Below are positions 8,119-16,947 of a stretch of 64,000 nucleotides of DNA, one piece after another. Position 1 is the stretch's first letter. Each line of letters begins with the position of its first letter. The stretch is from an uncultured Bacteroidia bacterium (GTDB taxonomy: Bacteria > Bacteroidota > Bacteroidia > Bacteroidales > F082): contig CACXUM010000026.1 of the NCBI GenBank assembly GCA_902770835.1, positions 1 to 64,000 of the forward strand, read 5' to 3'. The notes beneath the pieces are model-generated. The model saw nothing but the letters and a program-made list of their open reading frames with translations, was not told the DNA's origin and ran no database searches. The translations under genes were made by a program, and so were the position numbers.

Positions 8119-8838
8119 ATGAAAACGCTTTTGCACTACGCCATCGATGCTGCACTTGAGGCTGGAAAGGCCATTATGGAGGTTTATGCACAACCTTTCG
8201 AGGTTTATACCAAAGACGATGACTCGCCTGTCACCCAAGCCGACCTTCGCGCCAGCAATATCATCAAGGAAATGCTGAAACCCACGGGATTGCCTTTCGT
8301 CAGCGAGGAAGACTTGCCCCCTGACCGTTCGCAATTCAACCGCTATTGGCTCGTTGACCCATTGGACGGCACAGCCGAATTCGTGAAGCGCAACGGCGAA
8401 TTTACGGTGAACATCGCCCTGATTGACAACAAACAACCCGTTTTGGGCGTGATTTATGCGCCGGTTTTAGACAAACTTTGGACTTCGGAAGACAAAAACC
8501 TCTCAACACTCAACACTCAACACTCAACTTTCACAGTTTTGGTCAGCCGCTCGCACCGCACGCCCGAGGTGGACGCATATATTAATAAGGTATTGCGCCC
8601 CGCCCATCCCGACCTCGTCATCGATACCCAAGGCAGCAGCCTCAAGTTCGCCCGCCTTGCTGAAGGCAGTGCCGATGTTTACGTTTGCTATAGCAAGACC
8701 AAGGAATGGGACACCGCCGCCGCCGATGCCATTCTCCGTGCCGCCGGTGGCAAGGTACTCCGCATCAGCGACGGGCAGCCTTTGGAATACAGCAAGAAAG
8801 AATACCCTAACCCGCCGTTTGTGGCTTGGGCAAAATAG
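8119..8838 (+). CDS. cysQ: 3'(2'),5'-bisphosphate nucleotidase CysQ
   Basis: 239 aa. Inositol-monophosphatase-fold, magnesium-dependent enzyme that converts 3'-phosphoadenosine 5'-phosphate to AMP, protecting sulfate assimilation. Visible motifs are SEED in PFVSEEDL, DPLDGTAEF (metal and substrate binding) and EWDTAAADAIL near the C-terminus, in the normal order. A heptanucleotide array at 8501-8534 is inside the frame and encodes LSTLNTQHST (residues about 128-139), in a loop between strands of the core; close homologues would normally lack it. The start is set by the -7 box 5 bases upstream. Confidence 0.93.
   Translation: MKTLLHYAIDAALEAGKAIMEVYAQPFEVYTKDDDSPVTQADLRASNIIKEMLKPTGLPFVSEEDLPPDRSQFNRYWLVDPLDGTAEFVKRNGEFTVNIALIDNKQPVLGVIYAPVLDKLWTSEDKNLSTLNTQHSTFTVLVSRSHRTPEVDAYINKVLRPAHPDLVIDTQGSSLKFARLAEGSADVYVCYSKTKEWDTAAADAILRAAGGKVLRISDGQPLEYSKKEYPNPPFVAWAK
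8501..8534. repeat. 7-bp tandem repeat inside cysQ, ACTCAAC type
   Basis: Four units (TCTCAAC then three ACTCAAC) plus a partial unit, lying in frame in cysQ. Confidence 0.85.
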
Positions 8839-8841
8839 TTG

Positions 8842-8849
8842 TATTTTTG
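8842..8849 (+). promoter_or_regulatory. -7 box TATTTTTG
   Basis: Lies 32 bases before the ATG at 8881. An in-frame start at 8839 would precede the transcription start, so 8881 is preferred. Confidence 0.6.
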
Positions 8850-8880
8850 CGCCCAACAAACAGCTAAGCATCCGAAAGAT

Positions 8881-9735
8881 ATGAAAATAGAATTGCCGCA
8901 AAGCATCGAATTGAAAAAACATACTGGTTTTTGGAAACAGATAGGAATGATCATCATCGGTACCACCATCTCTTTGGTGCTTACCATTGGAGCGAGTATG
9001 GCGCTTGAACTCAGAGAACGGGCCAACGACCGCAGGCTTTCAGCTCTTATGGTGATGGGTACCATAGAGGACTTTGCCAACGGTATCGAACAGATTGTTG
9101 AAAAACAACGACGTTGTGACTCTCTTTGCGCCTGGCTCCTCAGTGTGCCCGTCGATGAATTGGAACTGATGCCAAAAGAAACGCTTGAGAATTTGATGTT
9201 TGATGCCTTGAGCAACAGTTTCGTTTCGTTCGACAAAGCCGCCGAAAACATTTTTTCAAACAATCTTGAAACATGGAAAAACTTGGGTAATTTCCAGTTT
9301 ATCAGCAATGTCGGTGACTGTTTTACGCGAATGCACAGCATCGAGGATTATTGGAACAACAGGGTGAAAGAGGAGGAGAAAATCTTCGATGACATCAGCG
9401 GAAACCCCGAGCAATATCCTGGAAAATATATTTGCACAAAATGGTTGCGAAATGACAATGTGCGCCAAACGATGGTAATGAAGCACAACTGGATTTGCTG
9501 GCTGCATTATCAGGCCGAACTTATGCGCTACACCAACAAGCAGAATATGAGCGTGATAGGCATCTCAGAGAAAGAATTGAAGGAGTTTATGGAGGAATAT
9601 CATAAGGAAATCGTCATCAAGGAGCAAGCTCCCGTCAGTGATGATTTCTACACTCCGAACCTCAAGCCTGAGAACCTTTACACTTTAGAGATTTATCAAA
9701 AACAGCTTGATAGCCTAAAGGCACTACACCGTTGA
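8881..9735 (+). CDS. Membrane-anchored protein of unknown function
   Basis: 284 aa. One transmembrane segment near the N-terminus (about residues 20-42, IGMIIIGTTISLVLTIGASMAL) followed by a large, mostly helical, charged soluble domain without a motif I recognise. The segment ELRERANDRRLSALMVMGTIEDF resembles the N-terminal layout of Bacteroidota DUF6090-like membrane proteins, but this is only an impression. The topology would put the N-terminus in the cytoplasm and the body in the periplasm. It is transcribed from its own promoter at 8842-8849, just behind cysQ. Confidence 0.6.
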   Translation: MKIELPQSIELKKHTGFWKQIGMIIIGTTISLVLTIGASMALELRERANDRRLSALMVMGTIEDFANGIEQIVEKQRRCDSLCAWLLSVPVDELELMPKETLENLMFDALSNSFVSFDKAAENIFSNNLETWKNLGNFQFISNVGDCFTRMHSIEDYWNNRVKEEEKIFDDISGNPEQYPGKYICTKWLRNDNVRQTMVMKHNWICWLHYQAELMRYTNKQNMSVIGISEKELKEFMEEYHKEIVIKEQAPVSDDFYTPNLKPENLYTLEIYQKQLDSLKALHR

Positions 9736-9755
9736 TTTTTAAAGCATTAATGAAA

Positions 9756-9775
9756 AATCCGCACCAATCCGCACC
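9756..9775 (+). promoter_or_regulatory. Tandem 10-bp motif, probable regulator site (copy 1)
   Basis: AATCCGCACC occurs twice with a 10-bp period, 44 bases before the -7 box of the TPR lipoprotein gene. An identical pair sits at 11590-11609 before the next gene. Flanking bases (CATCATTT...TTGAC) are also shared, so the two promoters are likely under common control. Confidence 0.6.
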
Positions 9776-9818
9776 ATCATTTTTTTGACGGTTTTTGCCA
9801 TTGAGGGGATTATTTTCT

Positions 9819-9826
9819 TACTTTTG
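9819..9826 (+). promoter_or_regulatory. -7 box TACTTTTG with TTTG at -33
   Basis: The box is 6 bases before the ATG at 9833; a TTTG at 9794-9797 gives suitable -33 spacing. Confidence 0.6.
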
Positions 9827-9832
9827 CCCCCT

Positions 9833-11563
9833 ATGAAACTATCGCGCATTATAGCAGGCTTGTTATGGATTGGTCTCGGAGCTTCGTGTTCAAGAGCCTT
9901 GGAATCGGAAATCAGTTGGCAAGAAAACAGTTGCCCACGTTTGGTAGTGGTTGACAGTCTTTTGCAGAGCAACCCAGACAGTGCTTTGAGGTATCTTGAG
10001 TGGTTTTATGAGAGTATTAATCCCGCTTCGTCACCTGATTTTGAATACACGAGTTTGATGCTTTCGGAGGCCTGTTTCAAAGTGCGCCGCGAGGTGGCCC
10101 ATTGTAATGAAGTGGGAGCTGCTTTGGCTTATTTCGATAGCGTTTCCTCTGTTTACCCCCACGACAAGGCTATGGCTTTCCTTTCCGCCCGCGCCCATTA
10201 TATGAATGCCATTTGCATTAACAATGGCACTATATTCACCGACGATTCCCTCACGATGTTGGCCTGTCAAGAGTATTATAAGGCCTTGGCAATTATGGAG
10301 CAACATTTTGTCGAGGAGCAGACGGTGGGACACAAAGCGAGTTTCATTGCCCTGATTTATGCCCGATTGGCAAACATTTATTCCGACAAATTTCTTATTG
10401 AGCCGACGGTTTATTTCTACAAAAACGTGCTGAAATACAAGAAGAAAGCCAACAACCCACCTTCGAGTTTGGCCAACACCTTGTTTTTCTTGGGCTACGA
10501 ATTCGAGAAGTCGGAGCAATTCGACAGTGCTTTGTATTATTACGACCGCTCGTTGGCGAGTATGAAAGACACGACAGGGGTGCTTTACCGAAATGTCATC
10601 AATCGGAAAGCGTTGTCGTCCTATCATTTGGCGCACGATGGACCGGCCTCCGTTGACGCGCTCAAACGTATTGCGACGGCTGGCAATGAGTTCGAAAAGC
10701 ACGACCGCTATTTGGGTATTGGCTATATCTATAAACTTGACAATCAGTATGATTCGGCCATCGTTTACCTCAATCGGGTCTTTGAGGAAGCACCCAATAT
10801 GTTCCTGAAAACCCAAAGTGCCGATTATTTGCGCGAGATTTACGAAGCCCGTGGCGAATCGGACAAGGCTGGCGAATTTGCCCGATTTGTGGCACAAAAC
10901 ACGCCGCCCGAGTTTGGCACCAAGGCGGATGAATGGCGGTTTACAAGCCTGTTTCAGGACTATTTGCAACAAAAACAGGACAATGCCCGACTTCAAGAGG
11001 AAAGGGAAAACCGTGGACGGATTATGAAAATCGTCTTTCCGCTGATGGCTTTGCTTTTGGTGCTTGCGGTTTGGCTGATGCTCAATCGGAAACGGCATCA
11101 ACGCATTGAAGCAGAGAAAGAAGCCCTTTCGGGACGTTTGCAAGAGCAAGGTGAGGCACTTTCAGCAATGAAAAAGCGGATGGAAGCCGCCTCGTTTGCC
11201 GAGGAACCCGTCTGCCGCCTGATTATGGAGCGGGTGAACGAAGGGCAGTTCAAGTCGAAGGTGGATTACCTTGTTTATAAGGACTACGCCCTCAACAAGG
11301 AGCAACTGTTGGCTTTGCGCGAGGCTGCCGATGCCCATTTTGGAGCGTTCACCGCCCGACTCAAAAACGATTATCCCGCACTGACCAAAGGCGACATCGA
11401 CTATTGCTGCCTTTATCTATTGGGCGTGGAGGAAGCCGACGTGGCCGCCTTGATGCAACGCGCTTTCAACACCGTTTGCGAACGCAGCCGCAAACTGAAA
11501 GGCATTTTCGGCAGCGACGAACCGCTTTCAACCACTTTGCGCAAGCTGGCAAAATCGGATTAA
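9833..11563 (+). CDS. TPR lipoprotein with transmembrane segment and regulator-like C-terminus
   Basis: 576 aa. Signal sequence with a lipobox-like LGASC near residue 20. The middle (about 50-370) consists of helical tetratricopeptide-type repeats, for example the segment around FDSALYYYDRSLASMK. A transmembrane segment follows at about 400-420 (PLMALLLVLAVWLML), then a coiled coil, then a compact C-terminal domain (about 480-576). In that domain LTKGDIDYCCLYLLGVEEAD and VAALMQRAFNTVCERSRKLK resemble a LuxR-type helix-turn-helix pattern. Proteins of this plan are common in Bacteroidota and are thought to be membrane-tethered regulators. Start 9833 is chosen because the -7 box is 6 bases upstream. 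It shares a promoter motif with the secreted-protein gene behind it, suggesting joint or auto-regulation. Confidence 0.75.
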   Translation: MKLSRIIAGLLWIGLGASCSRALESEISWQENSCPRLVVVDSLLQSNPDSALRYLEWFYESINPASSPDFEYTSLMLSEACFKVRREVAHCNEVGAALAYFDSVSSVYPHDKAMAFLSARAHYMNAICINNGTIFTDDSLTMLACQEYYKALAIMEQHFVEEQTVGHKASFIALIYARLANIYSDKFLIEPTVYFYKNVLKYKKKANNPPSSLANTLFFLGYEFEKSEQFDSALYYYDRSLASMKDTTGVLYRNVINRKALSSYHLAHDGPASVDALKRIATAGNEFEKHDRYLGIGYIYKLDNQYDSAIVYLNRVFEEAPNMFLKTQSADYLREIYEARGESDKAGEFARFVAQNTPPEFGTKADEWRFTSLFQDYLQQKQDNARLQEERENRGRIMKIVFPLMALLLVLAVWLMLNRKRHQRIEAEKEALSGRLQEQGEALSAMKKRMEAASFAEEPVCRLIMERVNEGQFKSKVDYLVYKDYALNKEQLLALREAADAHFGAFTARLKNDYPALTKGDIDYCCLYLLGVEEADVAALMQRAFNTVCERSRKLKGIFGSDEPLSTTLRKLAKSD

Positions 11564-11589
11564 CCCACTGATTCCTATTTATTTAACGA

Positions 11590-11609
11590 AATCCGCACCA
11601 ATCCGCACC
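11590..11609 (+). promoter_or_regulatory. Tandem 10-bp motif, probable regulator site (copy 2)
   Basis: Second copy of the AATCCGCACC pair. Its end is 33 bases before the -7 box at 11642, compared with 44 in copy 1; the difference of 11 is about one helical turn. Confidence 0.6.
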
Positions 11610-11641
11610 ATCATTTCCTTGACTGCGGTTGGAGCTGTTTG

Positions 11642-11649
11642 TAGTTTTG
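11642..11649 (+). promoter_or_regulatory. -7 box TAGTTTTG with TTG at -33
   Basis: TTGAC at 11619-11623 and TAGTTTTG at 11642-11649 give an 18-base spacing. The box shows that the start must lie at 11653 or 11680, not further upstream. Confidence 0.6.
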
Positions 11650-11679
11650 CCGATGAAAAAACTACAAAACCCTACAACT

Positions 11680-13209
11680 ATGAAAAAGAAAGCATTTTTC
11701 TTGATGCTATGCGCGATGAGCATGGCATCCGTGGCGCAGCAGCCACCCATCTCGCATGTCGAGGCCAACAATGTCAGAGCCACAATCCTTGGGAATGGGA
11801 CATGTTTTGTTCCCCAACGGGATTGGGAAGATGGTCATAAAAGTTGCCCAACTTGGGAAGTACCTCAAGGTAGTGGCAAGGAAACCATTTTCCAACATGC
11901 CTTGTGGTTGGGTGGCTTGGATGCCGACGACAGCCTTCATCTGGCCGCGTTCACGTATGGTCAAATAGGTGAGGAGTATTGGTCAGGACCCCTAAAAACG
12001 ACCGATGCTTCCATTGACCTGATGACGGCCTTGAAGTACCATCATGTATGGAACCTGACTCGTGTCGAAATCGACAATTTCATTGCCCATCACGGCAACG
12101 AGAATTACGAGATTCCTGAAGACATACTCACTTGGCCGGCGCATGGTGAGGAAGGCTATGCCGAAAACATGGCGCCTTTTGTCGATGTGAACGGCGACAG
12201 CCATTACAATCCCGCCGACGGCGACTATCCTGACATCAAAGGCGACCAATGCTTGTTTTTCATCTTCAACGACAGTTGGGCCGCGCATACCGAAACTGGC
12301 GGAACACCTTTGGGGCTCGAAGTCCAAGCTATGGTCTACGCTTTCGATGCGCCCGACGATGAAGCCCTCAACAACACTATCTTCTTCAATTACAAGTTGT
12401 TCAATCGTTCTTCTTTTGATTACCATGATGTGTATTTGGGCCTCTGGAATGACTGGGACATCGGTTATGGTTGGGATGACTATGTCGGTTGCGATGTGCT
12501 GCGAGGCTCTTGTTTCTGCTACAACGGTACGCCTGTCGATGGTCAAGGACAGTCGTGGGCCTATGGCGACAATCCGCCCGTGCAGGTTTGCACCATATTG
12601 GCTGGGCCTTATATGGATGCTGATGGCCGCGATAATCCAACTTTTACTGGCGATTGCGAAGCCTTGTTTGACGCTACACATCCTTTGGACAAATACGCCT
12701 ACAATGGCTACAACTTTGGTAACGGTATTGCCGACGATGAGCGTTTGGGTCTATGCGGGTTTATGTATTTAAACAACTCAGTGCCGATTAATGGAGGCCA
12801 ACACACGGCACAAGATTACTACAAATACTTGTGTGGCCAGTGGAGAGACGGCACTCATTTGCAGTATGGCGGCAACGCTTACGCTGGAGAGCACGTGGTT
12901 GGCCCCGACTGCAATTTCATCTTTCCTGGCGACTCCGACCCGGGCAATTTCGGCACCAATGGCATCGCGCCCAACGATGGCTACAACATGGAAGGCAAAT
13001 ACTGGACCGAAGAGCAAAGCGAGCAGTCACCCTACGACAGAAGAGGCCTCGCTTCAATCGGACCATTCAGTTTTGGCAGCGGCAGTATGCAAGAACTGGA
13101 CTATGCGATGATTACCGTCTGGAAAAACGACAGCCAGTCGGCCCTTGAGCGCAAAGGTGCTTTCATCGACCATATAAAGGCCTTGTTCAACAATGGTTTT
13201 GGAAAATAA
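11680..13209 (+). CDS. Secreted protein with DxNGDxxYNPxxGDYP motif
   Basis: 509 aa. Signal peptide MKKKAFFLMLCAMSMASVAQ. The mature part is rich in Trp, Gly, Asp and aromatic residues. Residues near 170-190 have DVNGDSHYNPADGDYP, a calcium-loop-like segment typical of large Bacteroidota surface proteins. It has no recognisable T9SS C-terminal sorting domain of its own. The gene is followed 30 bases later by a GLUG-repeat T9SS protein, probably in the same transcript. Start 11680 is preferred because the signal peptide begins there; 11653 is a possible in-frame alternative. No enzymatic motif is seen, function unknown. Confidence 0.7.
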   Translation: MKKKAFFLMLCAMSMASVAQQPPISHVEANNVRATILGNGTCFVPQRDWEDGHKSCPTWEVPQGSGKETIFQHALWLGGLDADDSLHLAAFTYGQIGEEYWSGPLKTTDASIDLMTALKYHHVWNLTRVEIDNFIAHHGNENYEIPEDILTWPAHGEEGYAENMAPFVDVNGDSHYNPADGDYPDIKGDQCLFFIFNDSWAAHTETGGTPLGLEVQAMVYAFDAPDDEALNNTIFFNYKLFNRSSFDYHDVYLGLWNDWDIGYGWDDYVGCDVLRGSCFCYNGTPVDGQGQSWAYGDNPPVQVCTILAGPYMDADGRDNPTFTGDCEALFDATHPLDKYAYNGYNFGNGIADDERLGLCGFMYLNNSVPINGGQHTAQDYYKYLCGQWRDGTHLQYGGNAYAGEHVVGPDCNFIFPGDSDPGNFGTNGIAPNDGYNMEGKYWTEEQSEQSPYDRRGLASIGPFSFGSGSMQELDYAMITVWKNDSQSALERKGAFIDHIKALFNNGFGK

Positions 13210-13239
13210 AGAATGTCTAACAATTTAACACTGAACACA

Positions 13240-14628
13240 ATGAAAAGAATGTATATCATGATGATGCTCCTTTTGACGGGCATCGTGGCCGAAGCCCAAA
13301 CCAGCGTTTGGGACGGAAGCAGAAAAATTTGGACAAGAGGTAGTGGAACGGAAACCGACCCTTACCTAATTGAGTCAGCTGAGCAACTGGCTTTTCTGTC
13401 TTACATGGTCAATAAGAGTTTCGACACGCAAGGCCTCTATTTCTTCCTGACTACCGACATCGACTTGAACGGCAGCGAAGACCAGCAGTGGAAGCCCATA
13501 GGTTTGTACGACAAGGGCTTCGATGAAGACGGTTGTGATAGAGGAAAGCCATATAATACGGGCTATAATCCCTATCCGATGTTCAGAGGCCATTTTGACG
13601 GTGGCGGTCATGTCATTTCCAACATATACGTTGACAATGAAGGTGGTTATGCAGGCTTGTTCGGCTATGCCGATTGTTGGATTGCGGATGAAACGGCGGT
13701 GATAGAAAATCTTTGGGTGAGCAATGGATACATTCACGGCAGCACTTGTGGCGGTATTATCGGAAAAGGCGCAAAATGCGAAGTGTCTAATTGCAGGAAT
13801 GGTGCTGATATTGAAGGCTCAATGGTAGGTGGTATCATGGGAAGCGGAGGCATCAAGGTCAGTAATTGCTCCAATGTGGGAAGGCTCACGGGCATGAATG
13901 TCGGTGGAATTGTAGGTGACCTTTCGGGAGCCGAAGTCACGGAGTGCTTCAATGAGGGTGACATTGCGGCAAGTCGGATTGCAGGAGGAATCTTATGCAA
14001 TTCCTTAAGGGCTACCCTTGACAACTGCTACAATACAGGAGCGGTTTCCGCTATCGGAGATAGTTCGACCTATTATCCCATGGCAGGAGGTTTAGTAGGT
14101 ACCGCAACGTATAATGGTACAGCGGTGAGCAACAGTTATAATGTTGGAGAGGTCACGGGCAATCATTATGTGGGTTGTCTGCTTGGATACGTTTCTTCGC
14201 CTGAAGCCGTCAGCTTCGAAAACTGTTATTATCTTAACGATTGCTACGAGAGCGAGCATGGCACCCCAAAAAGCGCGGAAGAGATGCGTGCCGAAACTTT
14301 TGTGAATGTGCTCAATCAAGGCGATGTCGTTTGGGGCTTTGACGTGAACCATATCAACGATGGCTTCCCTGTTTTGGTCAGAACCGACCTCTCCGTTGAC
14401 AGTCATGCAAAAAAAGAACTGATTATCTATCCTAATCCAACCAGTGGAATGGTAATTATAGAGGGAAAGGAAGTTGCCCAAGTGCAGGTTTACAATATTC
14501 TTGGTCAGGTGGTTAGGACATTCAGCTCTAACAGGATTAATGTAGGTGATTTGCGGGAAGGCATTTATCTATTGCAGATTACCGATAGGGAAGGCTTGAC
14601 TCATTCTACAAAGTTGGTGGTGGAATGA
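13240..14628 (+). CDS. T9SS-exported GLUG-repeat surface protein
   Basis: 462 aa from the preferred start at 13240, where a signal peptide begins (MKRMYIMMMLLLTGIVAEAQ). The N-terminal segment GSGTETDPYLIESAEQLAFLS is the classic entry of GLUG adhesin-like domains. It is followed by several GLUG-type repeats of the form GGIVGDLS / GGLVGTA / GGIMGSG with cysteine-bearing spacers, which probably form a right-handed beta-helix. The last 75 residues are a type A T9SS sorting domain: YPNPTSGMVIIEG, VQVYNILGQVVRTF, LREGIYLLQI and the end TKLVVE. It should be exported across the outer membrane and attached to the surface. A strong hairpin terminator follows. Confidence 0.88.
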   Translation: MKRMYIMMMLLLTGIVAEAQTSVWDGSRKIWTRGSGTETDPYLIESAEQLAFLSYMVNKSFDTQGLYFFLTTDIDLNGSEDQQWKPIGLYDKGFDEDGCDRGKPYNTGYNPYPMFRGHFDGGGHVISNIYVDNEGGYAGLFGYADCWIADETAVIENLWVSNGYIHGSTCGGIIGKGAKCEVSNCRNGADIEGSMVGGIMGSGGIKVSNCSNVGRLTGMNVGGIVGDLSGAEVTECFNEGDIAASRIAGGILCNSLRATLDNCYNTGAVSAIGDSSTYYPMAGGLVGTATYNGTAVSNSYNVGEVTGNHYVGCLLGYVSSPEAVSFENCYYLNDCYESEHGTPKSAEEMRAETFVNVLNQGDVVWGFDVNHINDGFPVLVRTDLSVDSHAKKELIIYPNPTSGMVIIEGKEVAQVQVYNILGQVVRTFSSNRINVGDLREGIYLLQITDREGLTHSTKLVVE

Positions 14629-14633
14629 ATGAT

Positions 14634-14673
14634 AAAAGCCTCGCTACGGATGAAGTTGTGGCGAGGCTTTTTT
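14634..14673. terminator. Rho-independent terminator, likely bidirectional
   Basis: AAAAGCCTCGC, a 16-base loop and GCGAGGCTTTTTT form a GC-rich stem with T-tract on the plus strand and an A-tract on the other side. It stands between the convergent GLUG protein gene and the thioredoxin gene. Confidence 0.88.
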
Positions 14674-14692
14674 GATTCTTTAGTTTGCAAAA

Positions 14693-15742
14693 TCAATCTG
14701 CCAACAGCCTCCCCACTTCCTCCATCAATGCCTCGCCTTCAAGGTTGCGAGCTACAATCATTCCGTCTTTGATGAGGGCGTTTTGAGGGATGAAGGCGAT
14801 GGCGTACAAGGCTCCGGCGGCGTTGCCCCAGCCTTGCAGGTCGCTGACGTGGGTCCAAGTCAAGCCGTCTTTCTCGATGGCGGCGAGCCAGGCTTCCTTG
14901 TTGGTGTCGAACGAAACGCCGAGAATGTCAAAGTCTTGGTCGTGGTATTTTTGGTAGGCGGCCACCACGCCCGGATTGGCTTTGCGGCAATCGGGGCACC
15001 ACGAAGCCCAAAAGTCGACCAAAAGAAGTTTGCCTTGGGCGAGTTCGCTGAGCGTCACGGGGTTGCCGTTGGCATCGTTTTGGGTGAAGTCAATCATCGG
15101 CTGACCGGCCTGCACGCGCTCTTGCTTCTCCACATATTCTTCGGCCATAGCCAAATTCTTGGTGGTCAAGGTGCTGTCAGCGTGGTGGATGTTGTCGATC
15201 ATCGTGCGCAGTTCGCAGGGACCGAAAACCCACTTGTAACGATACATCACATAATGTGCCACAGGGTCAGTCGGGTTCTCCCAAACATAGTCGAAGCAGT
15301 GCATTTTCAGGATTTCGTCCTTGTCGGCTTGGACCATTGTGCTGTCGGCTTCGAGTTTGGCTTCCAAGGTGTTATAACTCTCGGTGAAGGCAATCAGGCG
15401 GTCTTGCGTTTCAGAGCCTTTCACCACAATAGCGTTGGGATTCTGTGCATCGCCTTCCAAGGTAACATCCACATTGTCAGTGAAGAAGTGAAAAGGACGA
15501 CGCCAGCCTTGCAGCATGAGGCCGTACATTTCGTTATCCTTGCAAACGGGCGTGTTGAACACGGCATCCCAGTTTTGGATGACCGCCGAATCTAACACTT
15601 GGCCGTCCTTTTGCAGATAAACGGTCTTGCCATCGGCATTGGCGAGGTTCACATTGACCTTAAAGGTCTCAGTCTTTGGTTTAGAAGTGCAGGCAGCCAA
15701 TAAGATAGCCATTGCAGCAAAAACTAAATATCTTGTTTTCAT
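14693..15742 (-). CDS. TlpA-like thioredoxin lipoprotein (CPDC active site)
   Basis: 349 aa. Signal peptide with lipobox LLAAC (cysteine near residue 18). The first half is a DUF4369-like domain; the second half is a TlpA/ResA-type thioredoxin fold with active site WASWCPDCRK. Such proteins are periplasmic, membrane-anchored oxidoreductases in Bacteroidota. It is a tandem paralogue of the next upstream gene, which has CGPC instead. The start at 15742 is preferred because the signal peptide starts there; the longer frame to 15787 has no signal-like start. A palindromic repeat separates it from the upstream paralogue. Confidence 0.88.
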   Translation of the reverse strand: MKTRYLVFAAMAILLAACTSKPKTETFKVNVNLANADGKTVYLQKDGQVLDSAVIQNWDAVFNTPVCKDNEMYGLMLQGWRRPFHFFTDNVDVTLEGDAQNPNAIVVKGSETQDRLIAFTESYNTLEAKLEADSTMVQADKDEILKMHCFDYVWENPTDPVAHYVMYRYKWVFGPCELRTMIDNIHHADSTLTTKNLAMAEEYVEKQERVQAGQPMIDFTQNDANGNPVTLSELAQGKLLLVDFWASWCPDCRKANPGVVAAYQKYHDQDFDILGVSFDTNKEAWLAAIEKDGLTWTHVSDLQGWGNAAGALYAIAFIPQNALIKDGMIVARNLEGEALMEEVGRLLAD

Positions 15743-15763
15743 AACGTAATTATTTAGGTACGG

Positions 15764-15831
15764 GCGTTTCGACAGGCTCAACGACACTTAGGCTTTAATA
15801 AGTTAAGGGCCCTGAGCTTGTCGATGGGCCG
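15764..15831. repeat. Palindromic intergenic repeat, GTTTCGACAGGCTCAACG type
   Basis: Two imperfect inverted arms around an AT-rich centre; the right arm contains CCCTGAGCTTGTCGATGGGCC. A related element is at 19448-19498. The two copies bracket the mre cluster. Confidence 0.7.
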
Positions 15832-15835
15832 AAAA

Positions 15836-16921
15836 TTATTGTAACAGTTCTCCTAATTTCGCCGTCAAGTCCTCGCCGCGCAAGCCTTTGGCCACCATCG
15901 TGCCGTTCTGGTCGAAGAGGAAGTTGGACGGAATATAATAAATCAGGTAACTTTCGCTGACATTGCCTTCGCTGTCGCGCACCTGCGTCCACGGCAGTTG
16001 GTCTTCTTCGACGGCCTTCAACCAAGCATCTTCATCTTGATCGACGCTAACGCCAACGACATCAAAACCGAGTGTGTGATATTGCTCGTAAGCAGCCTTC
16101 ACCACGGGGTTCTCCTTGCGGCACGGACCGCACCACGAAGCCCAAAAATCGACCAAAGTGAGTTTGTTCTTTCCGATGACTTCAGAAAGTGTAACATTCT
16201 CACCCTCTTTGGTTTGCAGTGTAAATTCAATGAAGGGTTGGCCCACTTCAAGGCGTTCTTGCTTGGCGATGTAGTCGTTGAGGTCGGTCTTGTAAATGGA
16301 TTCGGTAGTGAACGCGCCAACCATCTCTTTCAGTTGGTCGAGGGGATAGTCTTGCTTCACTTGGTCGAGGATGTAGTGCGTAACAAAACTTTCGGGATGG
16401 GCTTTGATGTAGTCGTCGCGGAAGTTGTCCTGTTGTTCCATCAGGGCAGTGCCGACTTTGTTTAGCGAGTCCATTTTGATGGAATCGTTGTCGGAAAAAG
16501 CCTGTTGCATGACGGCATACAATTCGCGGATTTGCCCGTCAAACTGGTTCAGTTGGTCGTTGTAGGCCTCCAATTCGGCCTGCGTTTCCGAAGCCATGAT
16601 TTCCACATCTTTCGGGTTGTTGATGTCGCCCACAAAAGCCACATCCTTGTTGTCGGCGAAGAAAGGCATCGAGCCGCGCATCCCTTTCACTTTCAGGGCG
16701 TAAAGGATTTGCGGGTCGTCTTTTTGGGCGGTCAAGACGGCGGTTTCGTTGGCGATGACAGCCGAGTCGATGGTGACGGGCGCGTTGTCCACAAATTTTT
16801 GAAGATAGACGGTTCTTTCGTTGCCGTTAGCCAAACTGACATTGACCTTGAAGTTGTTTTTTTCGCTGCAAGCGGTCAGGCCGAGCGCAAGCGCGAACAG
16901 GAATAGTACGTTTCTTTTCAT
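15836..16921 (-). CDS. TlpA-like thioredoxin lipoprotein (CGPC active site)
   Basis: 361 aa. Lipoprotein signal MKRNVLFLFALALGLTAC. A DUF4369-like N-terminal domain is followed by a helical linker and a C-terminal thioredoxin domain with WASWCGPCRKENP, the standard redox motif. It likely acts in the periplasm as a thiol-disulfide oxidoreductase. It is a paralogue of the downstream gene (same architecture and length). It lies 26 bases behind mreD on the same strand, where other Bacteroidota usually have the penicillin-binding protein 2 and rodA genes. Confidence 0.9.
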   Translation of the reverse strand: MKRNVLFLFALALGLTACSEKNNFKVNVSLANGNERTVYLQKFVDNAPVTIDSAVIANETAVLTAQKDDPQILYALKVKGMRGSMPFFADNKDVAFVGDINNPKDVEIMASETQAELEAYNDQLNQFDGQIRELYAVMQQAFSDNDSIKMDSLNKVGTALMEQQDNFRDDYIKAHPESFVTHYILDQVKQDYPLDQLKEMVGAFTTESIYKTDLNDYIAKQERLEVGQPFIEFTLQTKEGENVTLSEVIGKNKLTLVDFWASWCGPCRKENPVVKAAYEQYHTLGFDVVGVSVDQDEDAWLKAVEEDQLPWTQVRDSEGNVSESYLIYYIPSNFLFDQNGTMVAKGLRGEDLTAKLGELLQ

Positions 16922-16947
16922 TGTAACTCAGATATTTAATTGATTTC

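Noticed and set aside
8839..8880. Upstream start for the 8881 gene
   Set aside because: It overlaps the -7 box at 8842-8849, so it would lie before the transcription start.
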